This document shows, one piece after another, positions 55,468 through 63,646 of a DNA stretch of 64,000 bases. The DNA comes from Bacillus sp. T33-2 (lineage in GTDB: Bacteria > Bacillota > Bacilli > Bacillales > Cytobacillaceae): contig NZ_PGVB01000002.1 of NCBI RefSeq assembly GCF_002860205.1, forward strand, positions 310,001 to 374,000, given 5' to 3'. A model generated the notes under the pieces. That model had not been told where the DNA came from, did not search any database, and worked only from the letters and a program-made list of their open reading frames with translations. Every line of letters starts with the position of its first letter. The stretch's first letter is position 1. The position numbers and the translations under genes are program-made.

Positions 55468-55968
55468 TTATTCAGGCTTAACCAGGAACAGCGGCTGGCC
55501 ATATTCTACCAGCTGCCCGTCTTTTGCAAGGATCTCCACGATTTCCCCGTTGATTTCCGCCTCAATCTCGTTAAAAAGCTTCATGGCTTCTACAATGCAT
55601 ACAACCGAATCTTTGGAAACTTTATCTCCTGGTTTTACATATGGATCCGAGTCAGGTGATGATGACTGATAAAATGTCCCAACCATCGGTGAGGTAATTT
55701 TATGTAAGTTTTCAGCTTCAGCAGCATTGTCTGTCACAGTTTCCTGCCGGGCAGGAGCAGCTGGTTCGTGCTTTGTTTCAGCCCGCCTTGCCTCCTGGGG
55801 AGGATGTACGGCTTCCACAACTGCAGGCTGGGCTGGCTGGACAATTGCCTGTGGCACCTGCTTTTTTTTCATTTTTATTTTTGATCCTTCATGCTCAAAT
55901 TCAAAAGAGTCAATGCTTGACTGGTCGACAAGCCTAATCAGTTCACGAATTTCCTGTATCTTTAACAT
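55468..55968 (-). CDS. accB: Biotin carboxyl carrier protein
   Basis: A 166-residue carrier with an N-terminal helix-rich segment, a long Ala/Pro/Glu/Thr linker (about 38-85) and a C-terminal biotinyl domain. Biotin is attached at Lys130 in the VEAMKLFNE motif, with the usual thumb loop in [24 protein letters not shown] precedes ATG 55968. It is the first gene of accB-accC-yqhY, on the opposite strand from the chemoreceptor gene inserted between it and spoIIIAH. Confidence 0.95.
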   Translation of the reverse strand: MLKIQEIRELIRLVDQSSIDSFEFEHEGSKIKMKKKQVPQAIVQPAQPAVVEAVHPPQEARRAETKHEPAAPARQETVTDNAAEAENLHKITSPMVGTFYQSSSPDSDPYVKPGDKVSKDSVVCIVEAMKLFNEIEAEINGEIVEILAKDGQLVEYGQPLFLVKPE

Positions 55969-56127
55969 GACTTGCACCTCTTATCCCTTCAAAATTATGA
56001 CTAGATACTAATACTATACGATAATACCTTATGTACATTCAATATCATACTATAACTAATGCCCTGATACGTAATTATAAATCTTTTAATCATTATTTTA
56101 ATATTTTCTGAAAAAAATGTGAATTTA

Positions 56128-56160
56128 TTCGACAGGAATTTTCTTTTCGACAGCGAAATA
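56128..56160 (+). promoter_or_regulatory. Sigma-H-type promoter with two 0A boxes, upstream of the chemoreceptor gene
   Basis: ACAGGAATT (56132-56140), 11 bp, AGCGAAATA (56152-56160) fits the sigma-H pattern with one mismatch in the -10. Two perfect 0A boxes in the same orientation (TTCGACA, complement TGTCGAA) are at 56128-56134 and 56146-56152, 18 bp apart, overlapping the -35 and the spacer. Confidence 0.6.
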
Positions 56161-56194
56161 CATAGTAACCTGAGAATTGTAAGGGGAGAGCCAT

Positions 56195-57676
56195 ATGAAA
56201 ACAATTGAAGAGATAAAAAAAGAGGATCTGGCAAGAAAAAATGCACTCGTAGTCAAGGCCGCCTTCGTTTCGGTGATTCTTGCCGCTATCGTTGACATCG
56301 CGATGAAAAAGGATTTGGCTGTGATTATGTCCATCTTAATTGCGGGCGGAACTGGTGTTGCCATTGTCGCAGCGCTTCATTATTTAAAAAAAGCAGAAGC
56401 ATTCATCCCTTATCTTGCAATCTTCCTGGTGGCAGCTGTAATGTTTATCATCATGGAAAACAGCGTTTCACCGACCGCCTACTTTCTCATCTATTTCTTG
56501 CTGGGGACGGCAGCGATTTATATGGACAGGCTTGTGCTCTGGCTCGCTTCAGCACTCGGATTTGTGCTCATCACCATATTCACTGTCCTTCATCATGCCG
56601 AGCTGCCGCTGGAAGAGAAGAATTACGTGACTGTGTACCTGCTCTTCATGCTGCTCACAGTGATGCTCTCATTCCAATTGTCGATTTCGAAAAAATTATC
56701 CGAAAATATCGTTTCTTCACAGAAGGAAACCGAGCTGCTGTTAAAGAAAGATTTAGAAACAAGAAGGACGATAGAAGAAAGCACAAGAAGCATTTCACAC
56801 TTGATTGACGACGTAAAATTGAAAAGCGGGGAAAATTATCAATCTTCAATACAAATGAACCATTCTATCGCAGAGATCGCCGCCGGCATACAAACCCAGT
56901 CCGACTCTGTCATTGACATTACAATTTCCCTTGAAAATGCCGGCCAATTAATCGCAAAAACATCCTCATTGGCTGACAAGCTTCATGAAGATGCAGTTGC
57001 TGCTGAAGGGGTATCCAATACCGGAGATGCACTGATCACAAAACTGAAGCAGGAGCTTGAAGTATCTTACGGACATATGGATACAGTCAACACCCATATT
57101 TCAACCCTGTCAACACTTATAAAGGAAACCTCGGGCTTCGCAGCAGCCATTCAGGAAATAGCGGCACAGACTAACCTGCTCGCTTTAAATGCTTCAATAG
57201 AAGCGGCAAGGGCGGGTGAGAGCGGCAAGGGATTTGCAGTTGTGGCTGAGGAAGTCAGGAAACTGGCCGATATTACGAGCAAAACTGCCACTCAAATTAC
57301 AGAAAATCTTCGCAATGTCATAGAAGGCACCGATATTACAAAATCCAATATTGCTGACGCAGCAGGCAGATTAACACAAAATCTCCAGCTTGCCGAAGAA
57401 ACGCAACTGACGTTTGAAAAAATCCACCAAACGTTCAAGAGGTTGAAGGAAGATATTTCTGCCTATGATTTGCTGACAAAAGATATTTTGCAATCATCCA
57501 TCTCAATCGAAAATACAATCGCCGAATTCAGTTCTGTTATCGAGCAGGCAAGCGCGACATTGGAAGAAATCTCTTCGTCAGTCGGGATCCAGACTGGCCA
57601 CCACCAGCAGCTGTTCACATCCGTTGCCCATGCCCATGAGTCACTGGAAAACCTTCTGAAACTGCAAGAAAGATAA
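56195..57676 (+). CDS. Methyl-accepting chemotaxis-like membrane receptor
   Basis: A 493-residue chemoreceptor. The N-half has about six membrane helices (residues 20-170) with very short loops and no extracellular ligand domain or obvious HAMP. The C-half is the coiled-coil signalling domain, with the highly conserved CheA/CheW-contact hairpin [21 protein letters not shown] followed by [14 protein letters not shown] near 330-375. It probably senses a membrane or cytoplasmic condition. AAGGGGAG precedes ATG 56195. It sits alone, facing away from accB and into spoIIIA, a position where B. subtilis has no such gene. Confidence 0.88.
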   Translation: MKTIEEIKKEDLARKNALVVKAAFVSVILAAIVDIAMKKDLAVIMSILIAGGTGVAIVAALHYLKKAEAFIPYLAIFLVAAVMFIIMENSVSPTAYFLIYFLLGTAAIYMDRLVLWLASALGFVLITIFTVLHHAELPLEEKNYVTVYLLFMLLTVMLSFQLSISKKLSENIVSSQKETELLLKKDLETRRTIEESTRSISHLIDDVKLKSGENYQSSIQMNHSIAEIAAGIQTQSDSVIDITISLENAGQLIAKTSSLADKLHEDAVAAEGVSNTGDALITKLKQELEVSYGHMDTVNTHISTLSTLIKETSGFAAAIQEIAAQTNLLALNASIEAARAGESGKGFAVVAEEVRKLADITSKTATQITENLRNVIEGTDITKSNIADAAGRLTQNLQLAEETQLTFEKIHQTFKRLKEDISAYDLLTKDILQSSISIENTIAEFSSVIEQASATLEEISSSVGIQTGHHQQLFTSVAHAHESLENLLKLQER

Positions 57677-57708
57677 GGGAAAGCCGCCGGGCTGCCCCTT
57701 ATCTTTTT
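57672..57708 (+). terminator. Terminator of the chemoreceptor gene
   Basis: GATAAGGG (57672-57679) pairs with CCCTTATC (57696-57703), with AGCC/GGCT inside, then TTTTT. It includes the stop codon. Confidence 0.82.
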
Positions 57709-57796
57709 CTTATTCTGCAATATTACCGAAAAGCAGATTTTTTTTATCGAAACTGCTGATTTCATTTCCAAACCATTCTCTCAAAGCGCTAAGCTG

Positions 57797-58369
57797 CTAT
57801 TTTTTCGGCTGGAATTCAACTGCTACTGCCTGCAGCGAACCAAGCTCGGTCCTGACCATCCGGATGATCTCGTTTGCTGCGGCTGCGTCATGGTCCTTTG
57901 CTTTAACCGTAATGCGAACCTTTTGCCCGTCAGCCCTCACCAACACATCTTCATAATCCATAGTCCCTTTAATGAGCGTTTCAAGCATGCTTTCCTTTGT
58001 GGCCAGTTCGTCAAGCTCCTTCATTTGGTCAAATGCTTCGCTTTTTTCTTTGGCAGGAAGCTTCGCTGAAGCGATCATTTCCTGGAGGTCCGTTTTTAAC
58101 TTGCTGCGCTGGTCGGCCAACTCCATGCGAAGCGCCTCAAACACTTCATCGCTGTCAACACCGGAAATAACCGTTTTCCCATCCTTAGCCTCGGTCGTTG
58201 TGTCTGAATTATTGGTTTCGGCCCCGGCGTTCGGTTGTTCATCCTGCTTTTCTTCAATACCTGCGAGATCCGTTTTGCCAGGCTCTGGGGAAGTGATATA
58301 GTAAACCGATAATACGACCACCAGGCTTAACATCGTCAATAACCATACTGTCTGTTTTTTTAAGAGCAT
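57797..58369 (-). CDS. spoIIIAH: Stage III sporulation protein AH
   Basis: A 190-residue mother-cell protein. One N-terminal membrane helix (about 8-27) is followed by an acidic linker and a C-terminal ring-building domain of the YscJ/FliF type at about 95-190 (TLIKGTMDYEDVLVRADGQKVRITVKA). It binds SpoIIQ across the intermembrane space to form the mother cell-forespore channel. It is the last gene of the operon. Confidence 0.93.
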   Translation of the reverse strand: MLLKKQTVWLLTMLSLVVVLSVYYITSPEPGKTDLAGIEEKQDEQPNAGAETNNSDTTTEAKDGKTVISGVDSDEVFEALRMELADQRSKLKTDLQEMIASAKLPAKEKSEAFDQMKELDELATKESMLETLIKGTMDYEDVLVRADGQKVRITVKAKDHDAAAANEIIRMVRTELGSLQAVAVEFQPKK

Positions 58370-58372
58370 CTA

Positions 58373-59035
58373 TTAATCCCCCTTGGTTTTTTTTGGCTGG
58401 ACCGATACCCGGTGGCTTGGTACATCCAGAGACCGGGTCACCGCCTCAATAATCCATTTTTTTACTTGTATGTTTTCAGCACCCTTCGCCACAACGAGAA
58501 CCCCGCGGATTGCCGGCTTCTTCGTTTCAAGCACGATCGGGACCTCTTTTTCGCCATTTCTGATAATCACCAGCTGCTCGTCCACGGAGGCGTCTTCCAC
58601 ATTTCTTTTTCCGCCTTCCCGGTCCGTTTCATCGGTCGTCTGTGACCGGGTCACTGTGTTTTTCTCCAAAACCTTTCTTTCTGTCGAATCTACATTGACG
58701 ACTACCAATACATCCCCGACACCTGAGATTCCTTCCAGTGCCTCTTTCAACTGGGTTTCATAGGCCGCCTCATAGTCCGTTATCTGGTTGTTTTCCGATG
58801 TTTTTTTGTGCCCGAATGCGGCTACATCCTCCTGGCTGTCTCCTTCTTTATACACCGGCACTTCTCCTACAGAAGATTTTTTTGATGTGAACATGTTTCC
58901 TGCCACCATGATGGCAAGGCCGAACAGAAGGACGACAAGCAAATATTGATATTTACCAGGCTTCTTCCCGGACTGTCCGTCCTCTTTATTAAGTAAATTT
59001 TTCAGCCAGGATATCGGTCCTTTATCATTACCCAT
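58373..59035 (-). CDS. spoIIIAG: Stage III sporulation protein AG
   Basis: A 220-residue protein with one membrane helix (about 28-48) and an extracellular ring-building domain. Conserved segments are YEAAYETQLKEALEGISGVGDVLVVVNVDSTER and KPAIRGVLVVAKGAENIQVKKWIIEAVTRSL. It forms a large ring in the engulfment channel. It overlaps the spoIIIAF 3' end by 8 bp and is followed by AH after 3 bp. Confidence 0.93.
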   Translation of the reverse strand: MGNDKGPISWLKNLLNKEDGQSGKKPGKYQYLLVVLLFGLAIMVAGNMFTSKKSSVGEVPVYKEGDSQEDVAAFGHKKTSENNQITDYEAAYETQLKEALEGISGVGDVLVVVNVDSTERKVLEKNTVTRSQTTDETDREGGKRNVEDASVDEQLVIIRNGEKEVPIVLETKKPAIRGVLVVAKGAENIQVKKWIIEAVTRSLDVPSHRVSVQPKKTKGD

Positions 59036-59654
59036 TTTGTTTGTGCCCCCCTTCTATCACGACCTGAATTGATTCCGCGGGAACATTCCATTTTTCAGAG
59101 AGAAGATACACAATCTGATTTGTGTCAGTTGCTTGTTGCTTTGATGGAAGAGGCTGGTCCGTGTTGATCTCTACTGTTTTGACTGCTTCGATGGCCTCCT
59201 GGTCTTCCGGAACCTTAAGGCTGACAATGATAGACTCCAAATTTTCCGGGAAGGGACGCTGGTCCTTATTATCATTTTCAACGAGTTCTATTCCGTCTAT
59301 CTCCATTCCGTACCGCTCCATCAACTCCTCCTCTGCGTCCTTTTTTAACTGGACAGCCATTTGTTCTAAAATATATGCATGCTGGGAGGCTTGTATTTCT
59401 GTTTTCTGCATTTCTATTAAATTTTCCATATTATTTCCCCCGTTATCCTGCATTAAAGGGATGGAAGCAAGCGCCCTTTCAAAATCACCCGACAGGAGCT
59501 TCAGCACCGGGGACAGAATGATTGCGATCAGCAGCAGCCCTGTTACGATCTTTGTATACTTTTGTAAATTTGAATTTGGCAGGAGCATATCAATGACTGT
59601 AGCCAGCAGGATAAATAATATAATGTTCGTTATCCATTCTTTTAGAACGTCCAT
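59028..59654 (-). CDS. spoIIIAF: Stage III sporulation protein AF
   Basis: A 208-residue protein with two N-terminal membrane helices (about 8-27 and 38-57) and a soluble C-terminal ring-building-like domain ending in LSEKWNVPAESIQVVIEGG. It is a structural part of the SpoIIIA complex in the mother-cell membrane. ATG 59654 lies 11 bp after AE. Confidence 0.92.
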   Translation of the reverse strand: MDVLKEWITNIILFILLATVIDMLLPNSNLQKYTKIVTGLLLIAIILSPVLKLLSGDFERALASIPLMQDNGGNNMENLIEMQKTEIQASQHAYILEQMAVQLKKDAEEELMERYGMEIDGIELVENDNKDQRPFPENLESIIVSLKVPEDQEAIEAVKTVEINTDQPLPSKQQATDTNQIVYLLSEKWNVPAESIQVVIEGGHKQNG

Positions 59655-59665
59655 CCAGGCTCCTC

Positions 59666-60871
59666 CTATCTCACCATCATCGTTAAATTGCCGGCCGCAA
59701 CAATCACAGTGATGCTTAGGAAAAACATCAGGGAAACGATGGCCAACGCGGCAAACACATAGATGACACTCTTGCTGATGATGTCAAGGCAGGAGATGAC
59801 AGGGCCACCGCCAAGCGGCTGCAAAATTGCCGCGGCAAATTTGTAGATAAACGCGATTAACAGGATTTTTACTGCCGGGAATGCCGCGATAAGCAGCAAG
59901 ATTGCCACCCCGGCCAGCCCGACTGTATTTTTCAGCAGGACCGAAGCACTGATGACCGTATCTGCCGCATCGGTGAATGCCCTGCCGATCACCGGCACAA
60001 AATTCCCGGTAATATATTTGGCGGTTTTGACAGCAACACCATCGGCCACAGCCGTTGAGGCTCCCTGTACAGAAATGACACCAAGAAATACCGTCAAAAA
60101 CAATCCCAGCAGCCCAATGCTCCAATTCCTGATGAGGCCTGCAAGCTGTGTCACCTTATAGTGATCTGTCAAGATGCTTACGACGCTGAGCAATGTGGAG
60201 AGGAACAGCAAAGGCAGGATGACATATTGGATGAACACCCCGCTTGTGTTCATCAAAAATAAAATAACCGGGTGAAAAAAGCCCGCGGAAACAACACCAC
60301 CAGAGGAAGCCATCAGCGCGAGCAGCAACGGGATAAGGGCAAGGATGAACTGGATCATCGTGCCGATTGCCTGGTTTGTATAATCAATGGCGACATGGAA
60401 ACTGTTCAAAGCAATGATAATCAAAACCATAAACACGATCGAGTAGGCCACTTTGCTGATCGTGCTCTTTTCAAACGAATTTTGCAAAGTCTGCAGAAAC
60501 ATGCTGAATACAGTGAGCAGAATCAATGAACCAAGCAGTTTCCCATTGACGATGAACTCCTGGAAGGCAAACTTGATTAATCCTGAGAACCACTCCTTCA
60601 TTGAAATTTCTTTGTCACCTTTTATGAAATCATATAAGCTCCCTTTCTGGCTTTCTGGCAAAAATCCGCCATATTCATTTAAAATGTCCTCCCAAAACCC
60701 TTTGAGTTCGTCAACGTTAAGAGTATCTAGCTGGTTGTTTGCGATTTCCTGAGGATCAATCGGCCCTTCGCTGTCTTCCCCTTGCTGAGAGGCTTGTACA
60801 AACGGTGTAAATAAAAAAAGCGAAATCAGTAATAGAACAATGCCCTGGACGATCTTCGGCCGCTGCTTCAT
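59666..60871 (-). CDS. spoIIIAE: Stage III sporulation protein AE
   Basis: A 401-residue polytopic membrane protein with an N-terminal signal-like helix (about 8-27), an acidic exported stretch and about seven further membrane segments (VLILLLIAAFPAVKILLIAFIYKFAAAILQPLGGG region). It is thought to be the transporter-like core of the SpoIIIA channel. ATG 60871 is preceded by GAGGTGAC; 30 bp separate it from AD. Confidence 0.94.
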   Translation of the reverse strand: MKQRPKIVQGIVLLLISLFLFTPFVQASQQGEDSEGPIDPQEIANNQLDTLNVDELKGFWEDILNEYGGFLPESQKGSLYDFIKGDKEISMKEWFSGLIKFAFQEFIVNGKLLGSLILLTVFSMFLQTLQNSFEKSTISKVAYSIVFMVLIIIALNSFHVAIDYTNQAIGTMIQFILALIPLLLALMASSGGVVSAGFFHPVILFLMNTSGVFIQYVILPLLFLSTLLSVVSILTDHYKVTQLAGLIRNWSIGLLGLFLTVFLGVISVQGASTAVADGVAVKTAKYITGNFVPVIGRAFTDAADTVISASVLLKNTVGLAGVAILLLIAAFPAVKILLIAFIYKFAAAILQPLGGGPVISCLDIISKSVIYVFAALAIVSLMFFLSITVIVAAGNLTMMVR

Positions 60872-60901
60872 AGTGTCACCTCTTCAATAAAGGGTCTTGT
60901 A

Positions 60902-61291
60902 TCAGCCCGGAATCAAACGGATGATTGTTTCGATCATCACCGTCAAAATCGGAATCGCCATTGCCAGGATCAGTATTTTTCCGCCAAGTTCTATTTTAGA
61001 AGCAATGGCGCCCTGGCCGGCATCCTTTGTGATTTGAGAAGCAAATTCGGCAATGTAGGCAATCCCGATGATTTTCAAAATAGTTTCAACATAGATCAGG
61101 TTTACTTTGGCATTGGCGGCCAGTGTGTGGATCATGTTAATGATCTGGTAGATCTGGTCGACGAGGAATAAAAAAATCGCGCAACCGGTAAAGACAATGA
61201 GCAAAAACGCGAAATTCGGCTTTTGCTCCTTCAAGATCAGGGCAAGAAACGTTGCGACCAGTGCAACACCGGCAATTTGAATTATCTCAAT
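60902..61291 (-). CDS. spoIIIAD: Stage III sporulation protein AD, apparent ATT start
   Basis: A membrane protein homologous to B. subtilis SpoIIIAD (133 aa). ILKIIGIAYIAEFASQITKDAGQGAIASKIE is the family core, with a TM helix on either side. The frame begins after a stop in the AC gene region and has no ATG, GTG or TTG until TTG 61234, which would remove the first membrane helix and leave 110 residues. The missing helix (EIIQIAGVALVATFLALIL) is encoded in frame upstream, and an ATT at 61291 lies 7 bases from a GGGAGGG site at the expected alignment position, giving 129 residues. ATT initiation is inferred. Confidence 0.8.
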   Translation of the reverse strand: MEIIQIAGVALVATFLALILKEQKPNFAFLLIVFTGCAIFLFLVDQIYQIINMIHTLAANAKVNLIYVETILKIIGIAYIAEFASQITKDAGQGAIASKIELGGKILILAMAIPILTVMIETIIRLIPG

Positions 61292-61305
61292 TGCAGAGCC
61301 CTCCC

Positions 61306-61512
61306 TTACCCCTGAAATAAAAAGACTGATTTAATCTTTTGGAACAGGTCGTCAACAATTGAAGCAACCATGAACAAAATGTATATAAAGCCAAACAATG
61401 TGACCCATTGGGCATATTCCTTTTTTCCGACCTGATCGAGGATGGTGTGCAAAAACGCGACGACAATCCCGACTCCCGCTATTTTAAAAATAATGTCAAC
61501 ATCTAACCCCAT
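61306..61512 (-). CDS. spoIIIAC: Stage III sporulation protein AC
   Basis: A 68-residue protein with two membrane helices (about 7-25 and 36-55), recognised by DVDIIFKIAGVGIVVAFLHTIL and GKKEYAQWVTLFGFIYILF. It is a small membrane partner in the SpoIIIA complex. GGAGGAG precedes ATG 61512; AB ends 18 bp upstream. Confidence 0.93.
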   Translation of the reverse strand: MGLDVDIIFKIAGVGIVVAFLHTILDQVGKKEYAQWVTLFGFIYILFMVASIVDDLFQKIKSVFLFQG

Positions 61513-61530
61513 TTTGTTCTCCTCCCAGTG

Positions 61531-62046
61531 CTACATCAGCAAGATGATCAGCAGCAGTCCTGATAAAAAACCAAGGCTTTTCACCATTTTTTCATATTTC
61601 AATTGCCGTTCGCAGGCGTCCTTTTCCTCCCGTTCAAGGTGTGAAATCGCCAGCAGGATTTGCTTTTGCTGTGAGTGCCTGTCATGGCGGCCAAGGGTCT
61701 CGCCGAATTGTTTGAGAATTTCATGCTCACCCTGTTTGAAAGCTGTAAGCTTCCATACTTCCGCCAGGCTTTCCTCCCAGGCAGCTTTCACAGTTGTCTC
61801 GGTTGCTGTCAGTTTTTTTGAGAATGTTTCAAAAAACCAGGAAAGCGGTTTTGGCAGTTGTGCGGCCAGCTTCCTGGATGCTTCGTGGAGCGGAGTATGG
61901 CCGTACATGATTTCAGCTTCCAATGACTGCAATGCGGATTTTAACAGCCGCAGCTGTTTCGGGCGTTCACTTAAATGCCTTGAAGCCTCTAATCCAGTCC
62001 AGGTCGTGGCAATGATAATAAACACGGCTCCAATTAATTTGAACAT
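61531..62046 (-). CDS. spoIIIAB: Stage III sporulation protein AB
   Basis: A 171-residue protein with N- and C-terminal membrane helices around a helical soluble domain that resembles type II secretion GspF proteins. Typical parts are LKSALQSLEAEIMYGHTPLHEAS and the closing GFLSGLLLIILL. It starts at the base following the spoIIIAA stop codon, so the two are translationally coupled. Confidence 0.93.
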   Translation of the reverse strand: MFKLIGAVFIIIATTWTGLEASRHLSERPKQLRLLKSALQSLEAEIMYGHTPLHEASRKLAAQLPKPLSWFFETFSKKLTATETTVKAAWEESLAEVWKLTAFKQGEHEILKQFGETLGRHDRHSQQKQILLAISHLEREEKDACERQLKYEKMVKSLGFLSGLLLIILLM

Positions 62047-62970
62047 TTACGACACTCCCACTTGCTGCAAAATGTCTTTACCATTGCCATCCTTGATAGA
62101 TGCAATTGTCCCGGGTCCAGAGGTCCTGGCCAATTCAACGAACCGTTCAAAGATACCCATTTCAAGCAACGGTTTAAGGATCGGCCGCTTATGCAGCTCA
62201 GCCAGGGAATTGCCATGTGTGGTCATGATCAGCTTGATCCCCGCATTTACCGCTTCCATTATGGCTTCTGCGTCTTCTTTGCGGCCTATTTCGTCCACTA
62301 TCAGGATGTCCGGGCTCATCGAGCGGATCATCATCATCATGCCTTCTGCTTTTGGGCATGAATCAAGAATATCTATTCTTGGCCCAAAGGTAAGCTGTGG
62401 AATCCCATTCACACAACCGGCGATTTCTGAGCGTTCGTCAACAATTCCCACTTTTAGAGAAGGGATACCCTGTTCGGGGTTGCCGCTCGACACCACTCTG
62501 GCCAGATCACGGAGCATTGTTGTTTTTCCCGTCTGTGGGGGGCCGATTATGACCGTATGCAGCCATCCATTCTTGAATAAAAAGGGGATAAGCGGGTGTG
62601 CTATCCCGATTTTCTCCCTGGCAATCCGGATATTAAAAGACGATATATCCCTGATCGCTTTGACCTTACCTTCCTCAAGGATAACTTTCCCCGCAAGGCC
62701 GACGCGGTGTCCGCCGGCAATGGTTATATATCCGCGTTTTAATTCTTCTTCCAAAGTGTACATGGAAAAGTGGCCAAGTTTGTTTAACAGCTGGACGGCA
62801 TCTTCGGGATGGACGATGTACGGTATAAAACGGGGTCCCCCCCCAATGCCGATTTCTAGCGGACGGCCGATCCGAATCCTGATTTCCTCTATAACTTCTT
62901 CTTGCATAGGAGGAATGGACCTGAGCTTGTCTGCGATTCGCTTTGGCAAAACGGATAATATCTCCTGCAT
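62047..62970 (-). CDS. spoIIIAA: Stage III sporulation protein AA (ATPase)
   Basis: A 307-residue secretion-type ATPase that powers the SpoIIIA-SpoIIQ channel. Walker A GPPQTGKT is at 143-150, the Walker B region is ILIVDEIGRKEDAEAI, and a histidine follows in LIMTTHGNSL. The N-terminal domain binds partners. AGGGGGG precedes ATG 62970. It is the first gene of the eight-gene operon, with a sigma-E-type promoter upstream. Confidence 0.95.
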   Translation of the reverse strand: MQEILSVLPKRIADKLRSIPPMQEEVIEEIRIRIGRPLEIGIGGGPRFIPYIVHPEDAVQLLNKLGHFSMYTLEEELKRGYITIAGGHRVGLAGKVILEEGKVKAIRDISSFNIRIAREKIGIAHPLIPFLFKNGWLHTVIIGPPQTGKTTMLRDLARVVSSGNPEQGIPSLKVGIVDERSEIAGCVNGIPQLTFGPRIDILDSCPKAEGMMMMIRSMSPDILIVDEIGRKEDAEAIMEAVNAGIKLIMTTHGNSLAELHKRPILKPLLEMGIFERFVELARTSGPGTIASIKDGNGKDILQQVGVS

Positions 62971-63008
62971 TATTCGAACCCCCCTTATACATGGCTCCCA
63001 CTAATTAA

Positions 63009-63036
63009 AATGTATGCAGGCTTGGACACATTATGA
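63009..63036 (-). promoter_or_regulatory. Sigma-E-type promoter of the spoIIIA operon
   Basis: On the - strand TCATAAT (63036-63030), 13 bp, CATACATT (63016-63009), about 40 bp before the spoIIIAA start. The -10 matches the sigma-E pattern well, as expected for this mother-cell operon. Confidence 0.7.
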
Positions 63037-63103
63037 CTTTCATTCAGCCTTAAAAATAGCATTGGCAACGCGCGGTGTTTCCTGAAATGGTGTGAAAACA
63101 TTG

Positions 63104-63240
63104 AAAAAACCAGTCCCCGGGGGAGGGACTGGTCATGATAGAACAGTTTAGTGGTCAATCAGTAACGGCAAGACATGTGGCCAAAGCGAGAATCGCTCCT
63201 TTACAACATGATTACTCCTATTAAAAAACCTCAAACCACC
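63104..63240 (-). ncRNA. Candidate orphan transcript ending at a strong terminator
   Basis: On the - strand TTGAAG (63274-63269), 16 bp, CATAAT (63252-63247) looks like a sigma-A promoter. About 135 nt later comes a terminator, CCAGTCCC (63110-63117) / GGGACTGG (63125-63132), with a six-T run. Between them is a small hairpin AGCGA/TCGCT but no open frame longer than a few codons behind a ribosome binding site. The terminator cannot belong to clpP, which has its own. Confidence 0.4.
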
Positions 63241-63327
63241 ATGATTATTATGGAAAATATACAAACATCTTCAAATAATAATATACTATAAGTGAAAAAA
63301 TATACTTAATTATAGGAGGATGGATGT

Positions 63328-63609
63328 ATGACTAAAAAATTCTTGTATGCGGCTCTGTTCTGCTTATTGGGAATTAATGCGTTTTTGTTTTTTTATGGAA
63401 ACCCTGTTGAAAGAAGCGAAAGTCATAACATCGTACAAGATTATGTGAAGGAAAAGTATCCACAGGAATCATTCATCGTTACGGAGGTCAATCATTATCC
63501 TGGGGAAGGCACTTTTGTGGTTCATGTGAAATCCAGAAGTGGCAAGTTGTCAGGGAATATAGATGTGAAAAAGGGAAAAGTAGTCAAAGATGAGCGTTCA
63601 AAACCATGA
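63328..63609 (+). CDS. Hypothetical small membrane-anchored or secreted protein
   Basis: A 93-residue protein with an uncleaved-looking N-terminal hydrophobic helix (about 5-23, FLYAALFCLLGINAFLFFYG) and a hydrophilic domain rich in Lys and Val. The domain pattern VKEKYPQESFIVTEVNHYPGEGTFVVHVKS resembles small PepSY- or YfjL-like exported domains, but no family is certain. AGGAGG lies 8 bases before ATG 63328. It is convergent with clpP. B. subtilis has yqhV in the spoIIIAA-efp gap; this protein is not similar to it. Confidence 0.7.
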   Translation: MTKKFLYAALFCLLGINAFLFFYGNPVERSESHNIVQDYVKEKYPQESFIVTEVNHYPGEGTFVVHVKSRSGKLSGNIDVKKGKVVKDERSKP

Positions 63610-63614
63610 CTCAA

Positions 63615-63644
63615 GAAAAGAGAGAGGCAAAAAATGCCCCTCTC
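63615..63644 (-). terminator. Terminator of clpP
   Basis: GAGAGG (63622-63627) pairs with CCTCTC (63639-63644) with GGC/GCC-like continuation around an A/T-rich loop. On the - strand TTTTC follows. Confidence 0.7.
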
Positions 63645-63646
63645 CC

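Noticed and set aside
61442-63004. A 520-codon open frame on the + strand across spoIIIAA-spoIIIAC
   Set aside because: It is exactly antisense to three well-conserved sporulation genes, has a Ser/Pro/Ile-rich composition typical of a reverse frame, and no ribosome binding site.
63135-63224. A 29-codon + strand frame starting next to a GGGAGGG sequence
   Set aside because: The putative ribosome binding site is one arm of a strong terminator stem, spacing is long and the peptide has no recognisable character.
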